A stretch of 64,000 nucleotides of DNA from Oscillatoriales cyanobacterium (GCA_011390955.1 JAABRM010000003.1:62001-126000), one strand, 5' to 3'. Shown: positions 24,236 through 34,349, counted from the first letter of the stretch. Notes: a model not told the origin generated them from the letters alone. Translations and numbers: made by a program.

Positions 24236-24694
24236 CTAATTCTGGTAAATCGATGCTTCATGCAGGGGGTGAGGAATGCGATCACGATCGAGTATCACCT
24301 CATCTTCCTCATTTTGGTCTGAGGTTTCCGGTTCCAAAGCATCAAAGGTATCGCGCACCGGGAGTTCCGGCAAATTGCCTAGCATAGCCACCGCTTCCGC
24401 CAGTAAATTTAAGTTTTCTTCATCGGGATGCTTCTGGGCAGCGCGTACCGCTAGAACCACTACCCGAAGTCCTCCCCGCAGGCGATCGACATCCCGGGCT
24501 AAACCATACAAGGTCTGAAAATCATGCTCTTCAATAATACGATAGTGGCCCGATTTGGTATGAAGGGTGGCAATAACCCGATCCTTGACCGAACTCAGGG
24601 TTTTCGCCCCCTCGATGCGAAATTGCTCAAACGACTTCCAGGTTTGACCAACTCGTAAGCTGAACCCGCTTTGATTTTTTACAGGCGTCGCCAT
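24236..24694 (-). CDS. Hypothetical protein
   Basis: The protein has 152 residues from the ATG at 24694, chosen because a strong aggaggt site lies ~7 bp upstream. The longer frame to 24742 has none. It is soluble, with a helical centre (YGLARDVDRLRGGLRVVVLAVRAAQ) and an acidic C-terminal tail (EPETSDQNEEDEV). I do not recognise the family. It stands between the orphan antitoxin and ndhD. Confidence 0.65.
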   Translation of the reverse strand: MATPVKNQSGFSLRVGQTWKSFEQFRIEGAKTLSSVKDRVIATLHTKSGHYRIIEEHDFQTLYGLARDVDRLRGGLRVVVLAVRAAQKHPDEENLNLLAEAVAMLGNLPELPVRDTFDALEPETSDQNEEDEVILDRDRIPHPLHEASIYQN

Positions 24695-24776
24695 AATTCC
24701 ACCTCCTGTGGACATCATAGCAAAAAACCAACGAAAAGCCAATGTTTTTACAATTCTCAGATGTGGGTGGGGGCGA

Positions 24777-24818
24777 GAAACCCGGTTTCTGGGTGGGAAA
24801 TAGAGAAACCGGGTTTCT
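24777..24818. repeat. Inverted pair of GAAACCCGGTTTCT palindromes
   Basis: Copies at 24777-24790 and 24805-24818 could pair, with a T-run (tggtttttt) after them on the plus strand. They lie just beyond the stop codon of ndhD. Confidence 0.8.
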
Positions 24819-24825
24819 TGGTTTT

Positions 24826-26496
24826 TTAAGGTAAGTTCATACCAACGATTTGAGACTGTCGAACCTGACCATAAGCGTTAACCACTTCTTGATTAATGGC
24901 CACCGTGGTGGTGTCATAAGCTTGCATGGCAATCTTGGGATAACAGCCCAAGCCAATAATTAACACCAAAAAACTCAGGGCGATCGCTATTTCACGAGGA
25001 CGGGCATCTAAAAATTGCGCTTCTCCCGGTAAGACACAATTAGTCCCAAAACAGACCGCTGCTTGGTTGAAGATAAAGTCTTTTCGTAACTCTGGGTCGG
25101 TGAGGTCACAAACCGGCACTTCTTTCGATCCGTAAAAAGAACCGTAGAACACTTCCCGAACCATTGATAATAAATAAATCGGGGTGAGAATAACTCCTAC
25201 CGCACCTAAAAAGACGATCGCAAACCGGAAAGCAACACTATAAAAGTCACTGGTAGCAATGCCAATAAATACGGCCACTTCACTGGCAAAGCCACTCATT
25301 CCCGGTAAAGCAATAGAAGCCATTGCCCCAGCGGTATAGAGGGCAAAAACTTTGGGCATAAACATTCCGATGCTACCCATATCTTTCATGGTCATAGTTT
25401 GGGTGCGATCGTAAGTAACGCCGGTCAAAAAGAATAAGACTGAGGCAATTAAACCGTGGGAAATCATTTGCAACATTGCCCCATTGACGCCGATATCGGT
25501 GAAGGAGGCAATGCCAATCAGCACAAAGCCCATGTGCGAAACCGATGAATAAGCTAGTCGCCGTTTCATGTTGGTTTGGGCAAAGGAAGCTAAGGCACCG
25601 TAGATAATATTAATGACGCCCAAGGTGACTAATACCGGGGCAAAGTAAATATGAGCATCGGGCATTAATCCCATGTTTAAGCGCATGATCCCATAAGCGC
25701 CCATTTTCAGCAAAACTCCGGCCAAAATCATGGACACTGGGGCGGAAGCTTCCCCGTGGGCATCCGGTAGCCAAGTATGGAAAGGTAAGGCAGCGAGTTT
25801 GACCCCAAAGGCAAAGAGTAATCCCGCATATAGGGGCAGTTCCAAGGCTAGGGGGAAGTCTTTTAAGCCGAGTTCGGCAATATCAAAGGTGATTGGGCCA
25901 GGACCGGCAAAGGCTAGGGCTAAGGCGGCTACTAGGATGAAGATGGAAGCAGCGGCAGTGTAGAGTAAAAATTTCGTGGCAGCGTATTGCCGTTTCGGGC
26001 CGCCCCAAATGCAGACTAGCAAGTAAACCGGGACGAGTTCCAGTTCCCACATGATGAAAAATAGCAGCAGGTCTTGGGAGATGAATACGCCGATTTGCGC
26101 CGCGTATAAGACCAGCATTAGGAAGTAGAACATCCTAGGTTTGCGATCTAGTTGCCATGCGGAAAGCAGGGAAAGGGTGGTGACAAATGCCGCGAGAAGT
26201 ACCAAGGGCATGGACATTCCATCGACGGAAACCGCCCAACTGATGCCCAGTTCCGGAATCCAGGTGAATTTTTCGGTGATTTGAAAGGTGGCGAGTTGTG
26301 GGTCGTATTTTTGCCAAAAGAGTACGCAAATTAGTACCAAGTCGGCGATCGCCACTGACAAGGCATACCAACGCAGCACTTTTCCATCGCGATCGGGGAT
26401 GATTGGCACCAGGAATGCTGCCAGGAAGGGCAGGGCAAATGTGGTGGTTAACCAAGGAAATGAATCAGTAAGCATTGCAGTGGAAGTTGAACCCAA
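24826..26496 (-). CDS. ndhD: NAD(P)H-quinone oxidoreductase (NDH-1) subunit 4, NdhD
   Basis: This 556-residue polytopic membrane protein (about 14 helices) is a proton-pumping antiporter-like subunit of cyanobacterial NDH-1, active in respiration and cyclic electron flow at the thylakoid membrane. Diagnostic stretches include [33 protein letters not shown] with the conserved Lys in FGVKLAAL, and [13 protein letters not shown]. The hydrophilic tail with [16 protein letters not shown] is typical of the NdhD1/D2 (respiratory and cyclic) forms rather than the CO2-uptake D3/D4 forms; that choice is tentative. It is not next to ndhF here. Confidence 0.95.
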   Translation of the reverse strand: MGSTSTAMLTDSFPWLTTTFALPFLAAFLVPIIPDRDGKVLRWYALSVAIADLVLICVLFWQKYDPQLATFQITEKFTWIPELGISWAVSVDGMSMPLVLLAAFVTTLSLLSAWQLDRKPRMFYFLMLVLYAAQIGVFISQDLLLFFIMWELELVPVYLLVCIWGGPKRQYAATKFLLYTAAASIFILVAALALAFAGPGPITFDIAELGLKDFPLALELPLYAGLLFAFGVKLAALPFHTWLPDAHGEASAPVSMILAGVLLKMGAYGIMRLNMGLMPDAHIYFAPVLVTLGVINIIYGALASFAQTNMKRRLAYSSVSHMGFVLIGIASFTDIGVNGAMLQMISHGLIASVLFFLTGVTYDRTQTMTMKDMGSIGMFMPKVFALYTAGAMASIALPGMSGFASEVAVFIGIATSDFYSVAFRFAIVFLGAVGVILTPIYLLSMVREVFYGSFYGSKEVPVCDLTDPELRKDFIFNQAAVCFGTNCVLPGEAQFLDARPREIAIALSFLVLIIGLGCYPKIAMQAYDTTTVAINQEVVNAYGQVRQSQIVGMNLP

Positions 26497-27038
26497 ATAT
26501 GGGTAGGTGAAAGAACTTTGAAAATATTATCTCTGTTTTTTCACCTTTTCTTTAAATTTTTTTTGATTGTGGCGGAAACCGATCGTCCGTGAATGGCGGA
26601 AACCTTTATCCAGTATGGGGTATAGATTTACGATCGCCGCTGCCTAGGCCATGAGGGACAGGGGCGATCGCGATCGTTGGATTAATGGTTTGCCATGATA
26701 ATTCATCGATAATAATTATAACCAATATAAATAATTAGAAAAACCAATAATAAATAATAACTTATTCCTTCATTATAACCATCCCAGGAATTAATTTTTA
26801 ATAAAAAATTCGCTAAAAGTGTTTTTTTAGTTGAAAAAAATCCTAAAAATATTGACATTATTTCTTTTTTTTGTTACTCTAATAACTAGATAATACTGGT
26901 TATCACTGTTGCCAATTGTATTTGGTAATTAGACAAGTATGGCAAAATTCGTGCCAAGCCGATGGCAGTTGCACCGCCATCGGTTGGGGGGGGAGCGATA
27001 TGGTATCAAAGCCAGAATTTTCTAATTTTCTCTATTCT
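26497..27038. other. Intergenic with possible promoter and hairpin on the plus strand
   Basis: Contains TTGACA (26852-26857) and AT-rich -10-like sequence ~18 bp on. About 100 bp downstream a perfect stem ccgatggc/gccatcgg lies at ~26960-26985, followed by a G-run. A small RNA is possible but unproven. The AT-rich part (26690-26890) has no gene. Confidence 0.35.
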
Positions 27039-27923
27039 CTATTCATTAGATTGTACCCCACGAATTCGGGGATAAGGAATCTGATATTTGAGAAAGGCTT
27101 GCTTGGAACGTTTAATCAAGTCCGTTTGGTAAATAAACTCATCCCTGGCATCCATTGGGTAAGACTTAAGTATAAAATGGGTTGCTACATTTGTTTCTTG
27201 AATATTGACTACAATCGGCATATTTAGTTGCGTATATTTGCTCGTATATGCCGCTTGATAAAGAATCTTAATCCCTAAGTCAATATCTACGTTGTGGGCT
27301 AGATAAAAGTTAGTAATTACTTGGGCTTCTAGTTGGCCATCGTTAGCATTAGAAATCGGTTCATTCCAGAGTTTATTATGAGGAATTGTCACCACATTAT
27401 CCGTGGGAGTTTGTAAGCGAATCCCTCGCAGTCCATAGCTAATGACTTCCCCGTAATGTTCGCCAATTTGAATGCGATCGCCGACTCGATAAGGGGCTTC
27501 AAACAATGCCACAACACCGGCAATTAGAGAACTAGCATAATCTTTAAAGGCAAAACCTAACGCCAATGAAATAGTTCCCGTTAATGCGAGTAAATTATTC
27601 GCTGATAAGTGAAAAAACATTCGGAGTAACGTACTAATTGTCACCAAAATAATCAGGGCTCGCGCAAATGGCAAAGACTGGCGAACCATGAGGCGAAATC
27701 GTCTCGCAATTTTTTCCGAAAGCCAGCGATTGAATTTCTCCACTCCCAACAATAATCCTGATGCGATCGCCACCACCGCTAGACCTTTGGCGATACTTTC
27801 TAAAGTAATTCTGACCAACAACATTTGGGAGTTAACATCCCCAGCCGGATCGCTGACTTCTGCTAATAATGGTAAAACATTAATTCCCAAGTAAACGGAA
27901 AAATTCATTAATTCCCCACACAT
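27039..27923 (-). CDS. Mechanosensitive channel of the MscS family
   Basis: The protein has 294 residues. Three N-terminal membrane helices (~35-61, 85-107, 112-143) are followed by the MscS beta domain (GDRIQIGEHYGEVISYGLRGIRL...) and a soluble alpha/beta C-terminal cage domain. The pore helix shows the Ala/Gly pattern of the family (LALGFAFKDYASSLIAGV). It releases solutes on hypo-osmotic shock. Its start lies 4 bp after the stop of the 401-residue gene upstream, so the two are co-transcribed and probably translationally coupled. Confidence 0.9.
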   Translation of the reverse strand: MCGELMNFSVYLGINVLPLLAEVSDPAGDVNSQMLLVRITLESIAKGLAVVAIASGLLLGVEKFNRWLSEKIARRFRLMVRQSLPFARALIILVTISTLLRMFFHLSANNLLALTGTISLALGFAFKDYASSLIAGVVALFEAPYRVGDRIQIGEHYGEVISYGLRGIRLQTPTDNVVTIPHNKLWNEPISNANDGQLEAQVITNFYLAHNVDIDLGIKILYQAAYTSKYTQLNMPIVVNIQETNVATHFILKSYPMDARDEFIYQTDLIKRSKQAFLKYQIPYPRIRGVQSNE

Positions 27924-27926
27924 TCT

Positions 27927-29132
27927 TTAATCTCCTACTAAAAAGTTATTCGTGTATAATAAAGTCTTCAATTTAGGATAAACAGCCGGATCGATCGCTA
28001 ACAAGTTTTTATGTCGGTCAATCGCATCAATTTGGACTAAAAACTGCACCCTTGCTTTCACGGAACTTTCCGCTTCTCCTAAACTTAAAGCGAGTTGCTT
28101 CAGAGTCATCCCCCCATGGAGCAGTAACGAGTAGATAATATAACGATCTTCGGGGATTAAATTAGGTAAATCCGGCAGTTTTGGGGGATTTTGTTTTAAA
28201 GAAAATGGTGGATGCCAATCCGTTGGCTGCGATTCTATTTCTGAATTAGATTCATATTTAAGAGACTGTAACCATAACGCCGCTGCCACACTGCTAATCC
28301 CCAATGAGGTATCGGCTAAACTTTCAAAATAAAGTTCTTGATTTTCGGCAGTTTGTTCTGGGGTTAATTCGGCAGATACCGGAAGACTAATTTGCTCGAT
28401 CGCCGGTTCTAACCACTTTTGCAACTCGACTCCTTTCGCCTTAGATAAAGAAATAGTTTGGCCGAAATAAGCGCTAACCTGGAAAATAAAATCCAAATAT
28501 TGCCAAGCCCAATTATTGCAGCCAATGAGCCAAAATACGGAAGCATCTTTAAAGACTAGGTTTCTTAAATTATCAATAGGATCCAAGCCATCAATACACC
28601 GGAGGAAAAACCAATCTAACCGGGGAATTAGCATCACAAATTCACGGTTATTTAACGCTTCGGCAGAGAGGCTAACTTCTCCGGATTTTTCGGCGGATTC
28701 TATCGGCTTGGATAACTCATTTTGCAACAGGGTTTGAATTTGTTTAAAATCATGGGGATGAGCGGACAAGGCCAGCGATCGCACCTGGAATGGCACCTGG
28801 AATAATTCTTGCGGTTGCCAATGAGCGATCGCATCATTCATAATCTCTGACAAGGGCAAAACTGGCGACCCTAAAATCACTAAACTATTCGGTGCATCGA
28901 TGTCATTACGCCACTTTTCTAGCGCTGTTTGCAACGCCGATTGAATCTCCGCTAGATAAGGGGGATAACTAGGTAATTTAGCAATAGTTTGATTTAAGTG
29001 ACTGGCAATTTTCGCCGGTAACTTCTGGTTAATCTCTTTCGGATCCGTGGTGGTTTCGGCTTGAACTAAATCATTAAACTTTACTCGCGCTTTCAGAAAT
29101 CGCAACTTAAACTTATCAAACACCCCAACCAC
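27927..29132 (-). CDS. Hypothetical protein with C-terminal winged-helix-like region
   Basis: This 401-residue soluble protein has mid-part segments such as NSLVILGSPVLPLSEIMNDA and FVMLIPRLDWFFLRCIDGLD. The C terminus (~330-395: YSLLLHGGMTLKQLALSLGEAESSVKARVQFLVQID) reads as a winged helix-turn-helix. Only cyanobacterial proteins come to mind. It sits 4 bp upstream of the mscS gene, so a regulatory or accessory role to the channel is plausible but unproven. Confidence 0.65.
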   Translation of the reverse strand: MVGVFDKFKLRFLKARVKFNDLVQAETTTDPKEINQKLPAKIASHLNQTIAKLPSYPPYLAEIQSALQTALEKWRNDIDAPNSLVILGSPVLPLSEIMNDAIAHWQPQELFQVPFQVRSLALSAHPHDFKQIQTLLQNELSKPIESAEKSGEVSLSAEALNNREFVMLIPRLDWFFLRCIDGLDPIDNLRNLVFKDASVFWLIGCNNWAWQYLDFIFQVSAYFGQTISLSKAKGVELQKWLEPAIEQISLPVSAELTPEQTAENQELYFESLADTSLGISSVAAALWLQSLKYESNSEIESQPTDWHPPFSLKQNPPKLPDLPNLIPEDRYIIYSLLLHGGMTLKQLALSLGEAESSVKARVQFLVQIDAIDRHKNLLAIDPAVYPKLKTLLYTNNFLVGD

Positions 29133-29285
29133 CTTTTTCTGTTTCTAATGATTAGCCACCATGATATCTAATAATCTTAAAAAAAAATAAAAAATTAAGA
29201 AACATTCACAAAAACCTCAACCATCAAACCATAATGGCTGTTGCCTGTTGCCTATTCCCCGTTACTTAGCGGAGGAGCGGAGGGA

Positions 29286-29371
29286 ATAATTGATAATTGA
29301 TAATTGATAATTGATAATTGATAATTGATAATTGATAATTGATAGTTGATAATTGATAATTGATAGTTGTT
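29286..29371. repeat. 7-bp tandem repeat (ataattg)n
   Basis: About 12 tandem copies of ataattg with two t-to-g variants (atagttg) lie in the gap between the ferredoxin and 401-residue genes. Confidence 0.92.
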
Positions 29372-29407
29372 CTCCCCTGCACCCCTGCCGATGGCGGGCC
29401 CCCCTGC

Positions 29408-29707
29408 CTATTCCTTCGGGTGAAACTTGCGATAAAGCATCCCTTTAATCGGTTGATTTCCTTTTAAATGTCGCTCGACCACCGCTGCAACTTCTTCGGG
29501 TCTAACTTGGCAATACCAAACTTGTTCTGGTTCCACCAATACCATCGGACCATTGCCACATTGTCCCAGGCAACCCGTCCCCTCGGCGATCGCATTTTCT
29601 ATGGGCATTTGTTGAAAAGCTTGTAACACTTTTTCTGCCCCTTGCTTTCGACAAGTCCGATTGATACAAACCAAAACTTTTCGCTGAGACTGCTGTACCA
29701 TTACCAT
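29408..29707 (-). CDS. Thioredoxin-like [2Fe-2S] ferredoxin domain protein
   Basis: The protein has 99 residues with the four-cysteine pattern of the thioredoxin-like 2Fe-2S fold: C14 and C19 (VCINRTC), then C46 and C50 (GCLGQCGNGP). The fold is the same as in the NuoE/HoxE C-terminal domain. Free-standing versions in cyanobacteria are presumed electron carriers. It is followed on the minus strand only by repeats; the kinase gene lies upstream by 28 bp. Confidence 0.88.
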   Translation of the reverse strand: MVMVQQSQRKVLVCINRTCRKQGAEKVLQAFQQMPIENAIAEGTGCLGQCGNGPMVLVEPEQVWYCQVRPEEVAAVVERHLKGNQPIKGMLYRKFHPKE

Positions 29708-29734
29708 ATTTTTATCGGCGATTGATGATATCAG

Positions 29735-32056
29735 TTATTTTTGATTAAATTTGGCTTCCATAGATTCAATCATTTCCGGAAATTGCGCGATAGTATCGGG
29801 TAATCGATCCCAATCAAATGCTTCTAGTTGATTTTCCACCTGATTGGCATAGTCTAACAAATCCCCTAAAGGATATTGCTCTGCCCACTGATTTAAGCGA
29901 TCGGAAAAAGCTTGTAATTCTCGAAATTTCATTCCTTGGCATAATTCCGGCCAAATCGTCGTTTGTTCGACTTCCAGTTGCTCCATTAACTCTGTAAATG
30001 CTTCCTGAGTAATTAATGGCAAGGTTGCAGGCATATTTTCATTGCGAATCATGCGATCGCTGGCTGGATCTATATCTATAATAGAATTGTTTGGCTCTCG
30101 GTCAGGCTTGGCGCTGGATTGAACTGGATCTAAATTTGGCTCGATCGCGATCGGCAATTCACTCTCAGCGATCGCGGAATCAAACACCCTCACATGAGGA
30201 AAATTAAACGTAAAAACAGAACCAGAATTTAACTCACTTTCGAGTTCAACAGTTCCCCCCAACATTTCTGTAAGTCGTTTGGTAATTGCCAACCCTAAAC
30301 CTGTACCGCTATACTTACGATTACCATGTCCATTGCTTTGGGCAAAAGCATCAAAAATAAGCAGTTTATCTTGAGGGCTAATCCCAATTCCCGTATCTTC
30401 TATACTCAGGGTTAAACTAACGACTTGTAAAGCAGCTTCATTCCCCACAGAAAAACCCAGCAAGCTATCATTTAATAATGCCGCACTATACTTAACATCA
30501 TCGGGTAGATTTTCTGTCGTTGTGAGAGAAATTTTAATAAAACCCTGTTCGGTAAATTTCAGAGCATTGCCGACCACATTAAAAAGAATCTGGCGCAGCC
30601 TTACTTCATCAAAATAAAGGATCTGAGGCAGCTTTTGGTCAATGTCACTAAAAAGTAACAACTTTTTTTGCCTCGCGGTGTTGGAAAAAATTTGCTCAAT
30701 TTCTTGAATCACCATCCTCATATTCACTGGTTCATAAATTACATCTAGTTTTCCCGCTTCAATCTTCGACAAATCTAAGATATCATTAATCAGCGAAAGT
30801 AAAACTTTCCCACTAGAATAAATTGCCTCAACGTAGCTTTTTAACCGACTATCTTTTAAGTTGTTTTTCAGCAATTCACAAAATCCAAGAATTGCATTCA
30901 AGGGAGTGCGGAATTCATGGCTCATATTGGCGATAAAAACACTTTTATACTGGCTGGCAATTTCGGTTTTTTCCTTAGCAATTTCCAATTTGTTATTAGA
31001 AGAAATCAATTCGGCAGTTCGCCGGATCACCTCTGCTTCTAAATTCTGATTATATGCCGCTAAAAGCTGCTCCGTTTTTTGGCGTTCCCTGATTTCCGCT
31101 TCCAGTTGTTGACTGGTTTGTAAAATTTTTTTAGTTCGCTGTTGTACGGCTAATTCCAAGGAAACTTGCCGACTCAAAATTAAGTACACTAAAGCGGTGA
31201 TTAAGCAGCTAATTAATAATCCAGTAATTTGAAAAATTAATAACGGTTGTTTAATCTGATTGTTCCATCCTTGGCTGGGAACTGCGGCTAATGTCCAGGA
31301 GCCTTCCGGGAGTTCTATTTCATAAATAATCGGCTGATTGCTAAATAATTCTGCCTTGCCATAAAACACCCGATCGTTATTATCTTTAACCGCTATATCT
31401 AATCGATCTTCTTGGGGGGCTTTGGGAATTCCTGACTCATTGATTAGTGGGGTGAAATCAATCACCATTGCCACTAAACCCCAAAATTGATTATTTTTAT
31501 AAATGGCTTGTCGAGCCACTAAACCTAATCCTCCTTGACGTAACTCATAAGGACCACTTAAAGTAATTTGTTGGGATTCAATGGTGCGCTGAACATCCAG
31601 GCGAACTAGAGGACGCGGATCTTCAATTAAATTATGCCCGATCGCCTTTTCATTTCCTGCCAAAGGATAAATATAGCGCTGCACACCCTTGGGGGCGATG
31701 GAAAAATTTCTAATTCCGGGAACTCCTGCATAGAGTCCCGATGCAAACAAATTAAATTCATCCTGACTAATTTTGGCAGATTCTTTAATTTTAATAAAAG
31801 CTCGTAGGGCATCCAATAAGCTAAATCGGTGATTAATCGCAATCATTAATTGATTGCTATACCCGCTTAATTGAGTCAGAATATACGCTTGATTTTGTTT
31901 AATAATTTCTTGTTTATACCAATCACTTAATCTAGCTAAAAGCAAAAACAACATGACTAAAGTTAATCCGGTGATTCCCCGTACCCATTGAGGTGAATGA
32001 GTTCTAATTTCTGGCAGTTGATTTTGAAGGTTTTCATGGTGTCGATCGGGGTTCAT
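29735..32056 (-). CDS. CHASE-domain sensor histidine kinase
   Basis: The protein has 773 residues: a membrane helix at ~27-45, an extracytoplasmic CHASE domain (~60-250), a second helix (~272-296), a coiled coil, and HisKA with phospho-acceptor H380 in NMSHEFRTPLNAILGF. An HATPase_c domain follows, with N, G1 (DTGIGI) and G2 (GTGLGLAITKRL) boxes. The last ~130 residues are helical (EAFTELMEQLEVEQTTIWPEL...) and resemble the C-terminal tail found in cyanobacterial hybrid kinases, but no receiver domain is present. CHASE domains sense small extracellular ligands. The ferredoxin gene follows 28 bp downstream, which may be incidental. Confidence 0.9.
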   Translation of the reverse strand: MNPDRHHENLQNQLPEIRTHSPQWVRGITGLTLVMLFLLLARLSDWYKQEIIKQNQAYILTQLSGYSNQLMIAINHRFSLLDALRAFIKIKESAKISQDEFNLFASGLYAGVPGIRNFSIAPKGVQRYIYPLAGNEKAIGHNLIEDPRPLVRLDVQRTIESQQITLSGPYELRQGGLGLVARQAIYKNNQFWGLVAMVIDFTPLINESGIPKAPQEDRLDIAVKDNNDRVFYGKAELFSNQPIIYEIELPEGSWTLAAVPSQGWNNQIKQPLLIFQITGLLISCLITALVYLILSRQVSLELAVQQRTKKILQTSQQLEAEIRERQKTEQLLAAYNQNLEAEVIRRTAELISSNNKLEIAKEKTEIASQYKSVFIANMSHEFRTPLNAILGFCELLKNNLKDSRLKSYVEAIYSSGKVLLSLINDILDLSKIEAGKLDVIYEPVNMRMVIQEIEQIFSNTARQKKLLLFSDIDQKLPQILYFDEVRLRQILFNVVGNALKFTEQGFIKISLTTTENLPDDVKYSAALLNDSLLGFSVGNEAALQVVSLTLSIEDTGIGISPQDKLLIFDAFAQSNGHGNRKYSGTGLGLAITKRLTEMLGGTVELESELNSGSVFTFNFPHVRVFDSAIAESELPIAIEPNLDPVQSSAKPDREPNNSIIDIDPASDRMIRNENMPATLPLITQEAFTELMEQLEVEQTTIWPELCQGMKFRELQAFSDRLNQWAEQYPLGDLLDYANQVENQLEAFDWDRLPDTIAQFPEMIESMEAKFNQK

Positions 32057-32204
32057 GTTAACAATTAATTAATTAATATTTGATTGAACCAGATAACTAA
32101 GTAAAATTTAATTTTTCTCAGATTTAGGCAGACGAACCCCAGAGGAAATCTAGAATTCGTCTATGTTCCTAGATTGTCCAAAACCGCTTTGGCAAAAATA
32201 TGCT

Positions 32205-33044
32205 TTAAGAGACTTGAAAAGACAAAATTACATAACGCACAATTCCCAAGCGGGATAACCACTCAGCCCCCAATGTGACATTTTCGTATTGCTTGAGTTT
32301 ACCCTGATGTAGCATTCGTCGCACCAGGGGATAAGTTGGCAGAGTATTTACGGTAATATCATCCTCAATTTTGCTCAGTAATTGAGTGCTTTTGGCTAAT
32401 TTTCTATACTCATTCAGAGTGATATTATTGTCAACTTTCCCATAGGTAGATCCTACGTCATAAGAGATAAACTTGCCGATAAATTTCAGGACAGGCATAA
32501 AAGGTTCTGCTTGAACAAAGTCGCTTATAGCCAGTTGGCCACCGGGCTTGAGCACTCGTCGCACTTCTCGGAAAAATTGCTCTCGGCTAGGAAAATGAAA
32601 AATGCATTCTACCGCTGTAACTACATCAAATGAGTTATCCTCAAAGGGCAGTTCGCAAGCATTGCCTTGGACAAATTCAATTTGATTGTTATTTTGCGGT
32701 TGGACTTGTTTTCGGGCACGTTCGAGTTGACGTTCGTCGATATTTAATCCGACTAATTCCAGGTCAGAAAACCGTTCATTTAGGCTGGCGATCGTGCCGC
32801 CAAACCCACAACCACAGTCAAGAATTCGCTTTCCATTGCCCAGGTTTCCGGCATCACAAACCCGACGAGACAAACGTTCTGCTGCTTTGGCAAAGTCGGC
32901 GATCGAACCATCGGCAGCAGCAGGATAATCCCAGTATCCCCAGTGAACATGACGGCCAAATGCTGCTAATGCTTCTGGGTTTTGTTTGCCAAATTCTTCA
33001 AACAGGAGATCGAAATAAGGAAGATTAATATTTGGGTTGACCAT
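32205..33044 (-). CDS. Class I SAM-dependent methyltransferase
   Basis: The protein has 279 residues. Motif I is RILDCGCGFGG (~72-82) and the acidic loop is LVGLNIDERQL. Motif II/III features are SFDVVTAVECIFHFP and LKPGGQLAISDF. The N-terminal FGRHVHWGYWD is typical of small-molecule (tocopherol, sterol or terpene type) methyltransferases. It is unrelated to the triplet at 9.5-13.3 kb. The acceptor is unknown. Confidence 0.88.
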   Translation of the reverse strand: MVNPNINLPYFDLLFEEFGKQNPEALAAFGRHVHWGYWDYPAAADGSIADFAKAAERLSRRVCDAGNLGNGKRILDCGCGFGGTIASLNERFSDLELVGLNIDERQLERARKQVQPQNNNQIEFVQGNACELPFEDNSFDVVTAVECIFHFPSREQFFREVRRVLKPGGQLAISDFVQAEPFMPVLKFIGKFISYDVGSTYGKVDNNITLNEYRKLAKSTQLLSKIEDDITVNTLPTYPLVRRMLHQGKLKQYENVTLGAEWLSRLGIVRYVILSFQVS

Positions 33045-33175
33045 AATTTTGCTTCTTGATTAAACCACCGATGATTTTATCGGCTTAAGTACATACTTAG
33101 GTAAAACTTAGGTAAATAGTTGGGCTGGGTTTAGCAGCACTCTTGGTCAGCACTCTTGGTCAGCAGATGATTGAT

Positions 33176-33460
33176 TTAAACCAAATCATCGGGATGATCT
33201 ATGGGATTATCTGCAACGTCCCGATCGCCCAAATCAGACGGGGGGCGATCGCTACTCCAAGCCCACCAAGCGCAGCCACATTTGCAGTAGTAAAACTCCT
33301 GCCACTTGCGGCGATTTTCTGCGTTATAAACCGGAGATCGCCGGTTAATCCAAACTTGCGTGGCTGCCAAAGGACTCGCGTAGCAAGTCGGACAACAAAA
33401 CTGATAAGCGTGAACAGCCTCCTTAGTCCATTCGGGAGGAATTGGCGCAAAAGCATCCAT
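33176..33460 (-). CDS. Small cysteine-rich hypothetical protein (zinc-ribbon-like)
   Basis: The protein has 94 residues from the ATG at 33460 (MDAFAPIPPEW...). The longer frame to 33550 adds a non-conserved-looking extension. Two Cys pairs (CCPTC and CKCGC) about 37 residues apart suggest a zinc ribbon, with aromatic WAWSS after the second. Likely a conserved cyanobacterial gene. Function unknown. Confidence 0.65.
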   Translation of the reverse strand: MDAFAPIPPEWTKEAVHAYQFCCPTCYASPLAATQVWINRRSPVYNAENRRKWQEFYYCKCGCAWWAWSSDRPPSDLGDRDVADNPIDHPDDLV

Positions 33461-33738
33461 AAGCGACAATATTATAGGTGACAATATTATAGTGAATGGT
33501 TTAGCATCACAGGGGTGGCCTTTGAATTTTAGCCTTGTCGATCGAATCAAAAGTCTTCACGGATTTTCAGGGGTGGCGATCGCTGCCAACCGGGCGGAAA
33601 AAGCAGAGAAATCGAATAGCCCCCTGGTTTAGCATTGGGTGGATGCAGCGGCGGATTTAAACCGTCTACAATACCCACTTAAAAGTTATCGTATTTTATT
33701 TTCAGAGTTCTTGGTCAAAGTTTAACAATAAAATTATT

Positions 33739-34347
33739 ATGGATCCAGCGATTGAATGTCACCGCCTACTCGATATCATGCCTGCCAGCGGACGGATGCT
33801 GACAAAAATTCGCAGCCAGCCCCAACAACCCACGGTGATTTCGAGTCCATTTCCCAAACCGTGGGATAAACCCCGATTAATTTTGGTTAATTTTGACCTT
33901 TGGGCGCGATTATCTCAACGTCAGCGAGACTTATTAATGTTAAGAACTGTTTGCTGGCAGTTAAATATCCGATGGTTCAAAATTGATATTTATCAAGGAT
34001 TAGTGGCAGCGGGAGTTTTAGGCACTTTGTTAGAAATAGTGCAAGTCGATGCGGTGGGCATTGTAATTGCTGGTAGTTTAACCGGGCTTGCTGCCTCGCA
34101 AATTTGGCGCAATCAACGCAGTTCCCAATCGGAGTTATTGGCCGATGAAGCAGCAATTCAAGTCGCCCAACGGCGGGGCTACAGCGAAGCCGAAGCCGCT
34201 CAATATTTGCTAGAAGCAATTCAAATAGTGGCCAAAATTGAAGGGCGACCCAGCTTAAGTTTTACCGAACTAATTCGCTGTCAAAATTTACGGGCGATCG
34301 CTGGTCTTTCCGCTTTCAGTATTCCCGAAGGCGAAATTCGTGAATGA
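33739..34347 (+). CDS. DUF3318 family protein
   Basis: This 202-residue protein is of a cyanobacteria-restricted family. A cytoplasmic N-terminal part (LLDIMPASGRMLTKI, KPRLILVNFDLWARLSQRQRDLLMLR) is followed by a hydrophobic hairpin (~93-122, GLVAAGVLGTLLEIVQVDAVGIVIAG) and a soluble tail with LADEAAIQVAQRRGYSEAEAA. The LLMLRTVCWQL and DEAAIQVA pattern recalls membrane-associated zinc-peptidase scaffolds but lacks HExxH. Function unknown. Confidence 0.75.
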   Translation: MDPAIECHRLLDIMPASGRMLTKIRSQPQQPTVISSPFPKPWDKPRLILVNFDLWARLSQRQRDLLMLRTVCWQLNIRWFKIDIYQGLVAAGVLGTLLEIVQVDAVGIVIAGSLTGLAASQIWRNQRSSQSELLADEAAIQVAQRRGYSEAEAAQYLLEAIQIVAKIEGRPSLSFTELIRCQNLRAIAGLSAFSIPEGEIRE

Positions 34348-34349
34348 TT

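Noticed and set aside
29281-29371. CRISPR-like array
   Set aside because: Simple 7-bp tandem repeat without spacers.
33143-33481. Plus-strand frame of 112 residues
   Set aside because: Antisense to the Cys-rich minus-strand gene, which has paired CxxC motifs.
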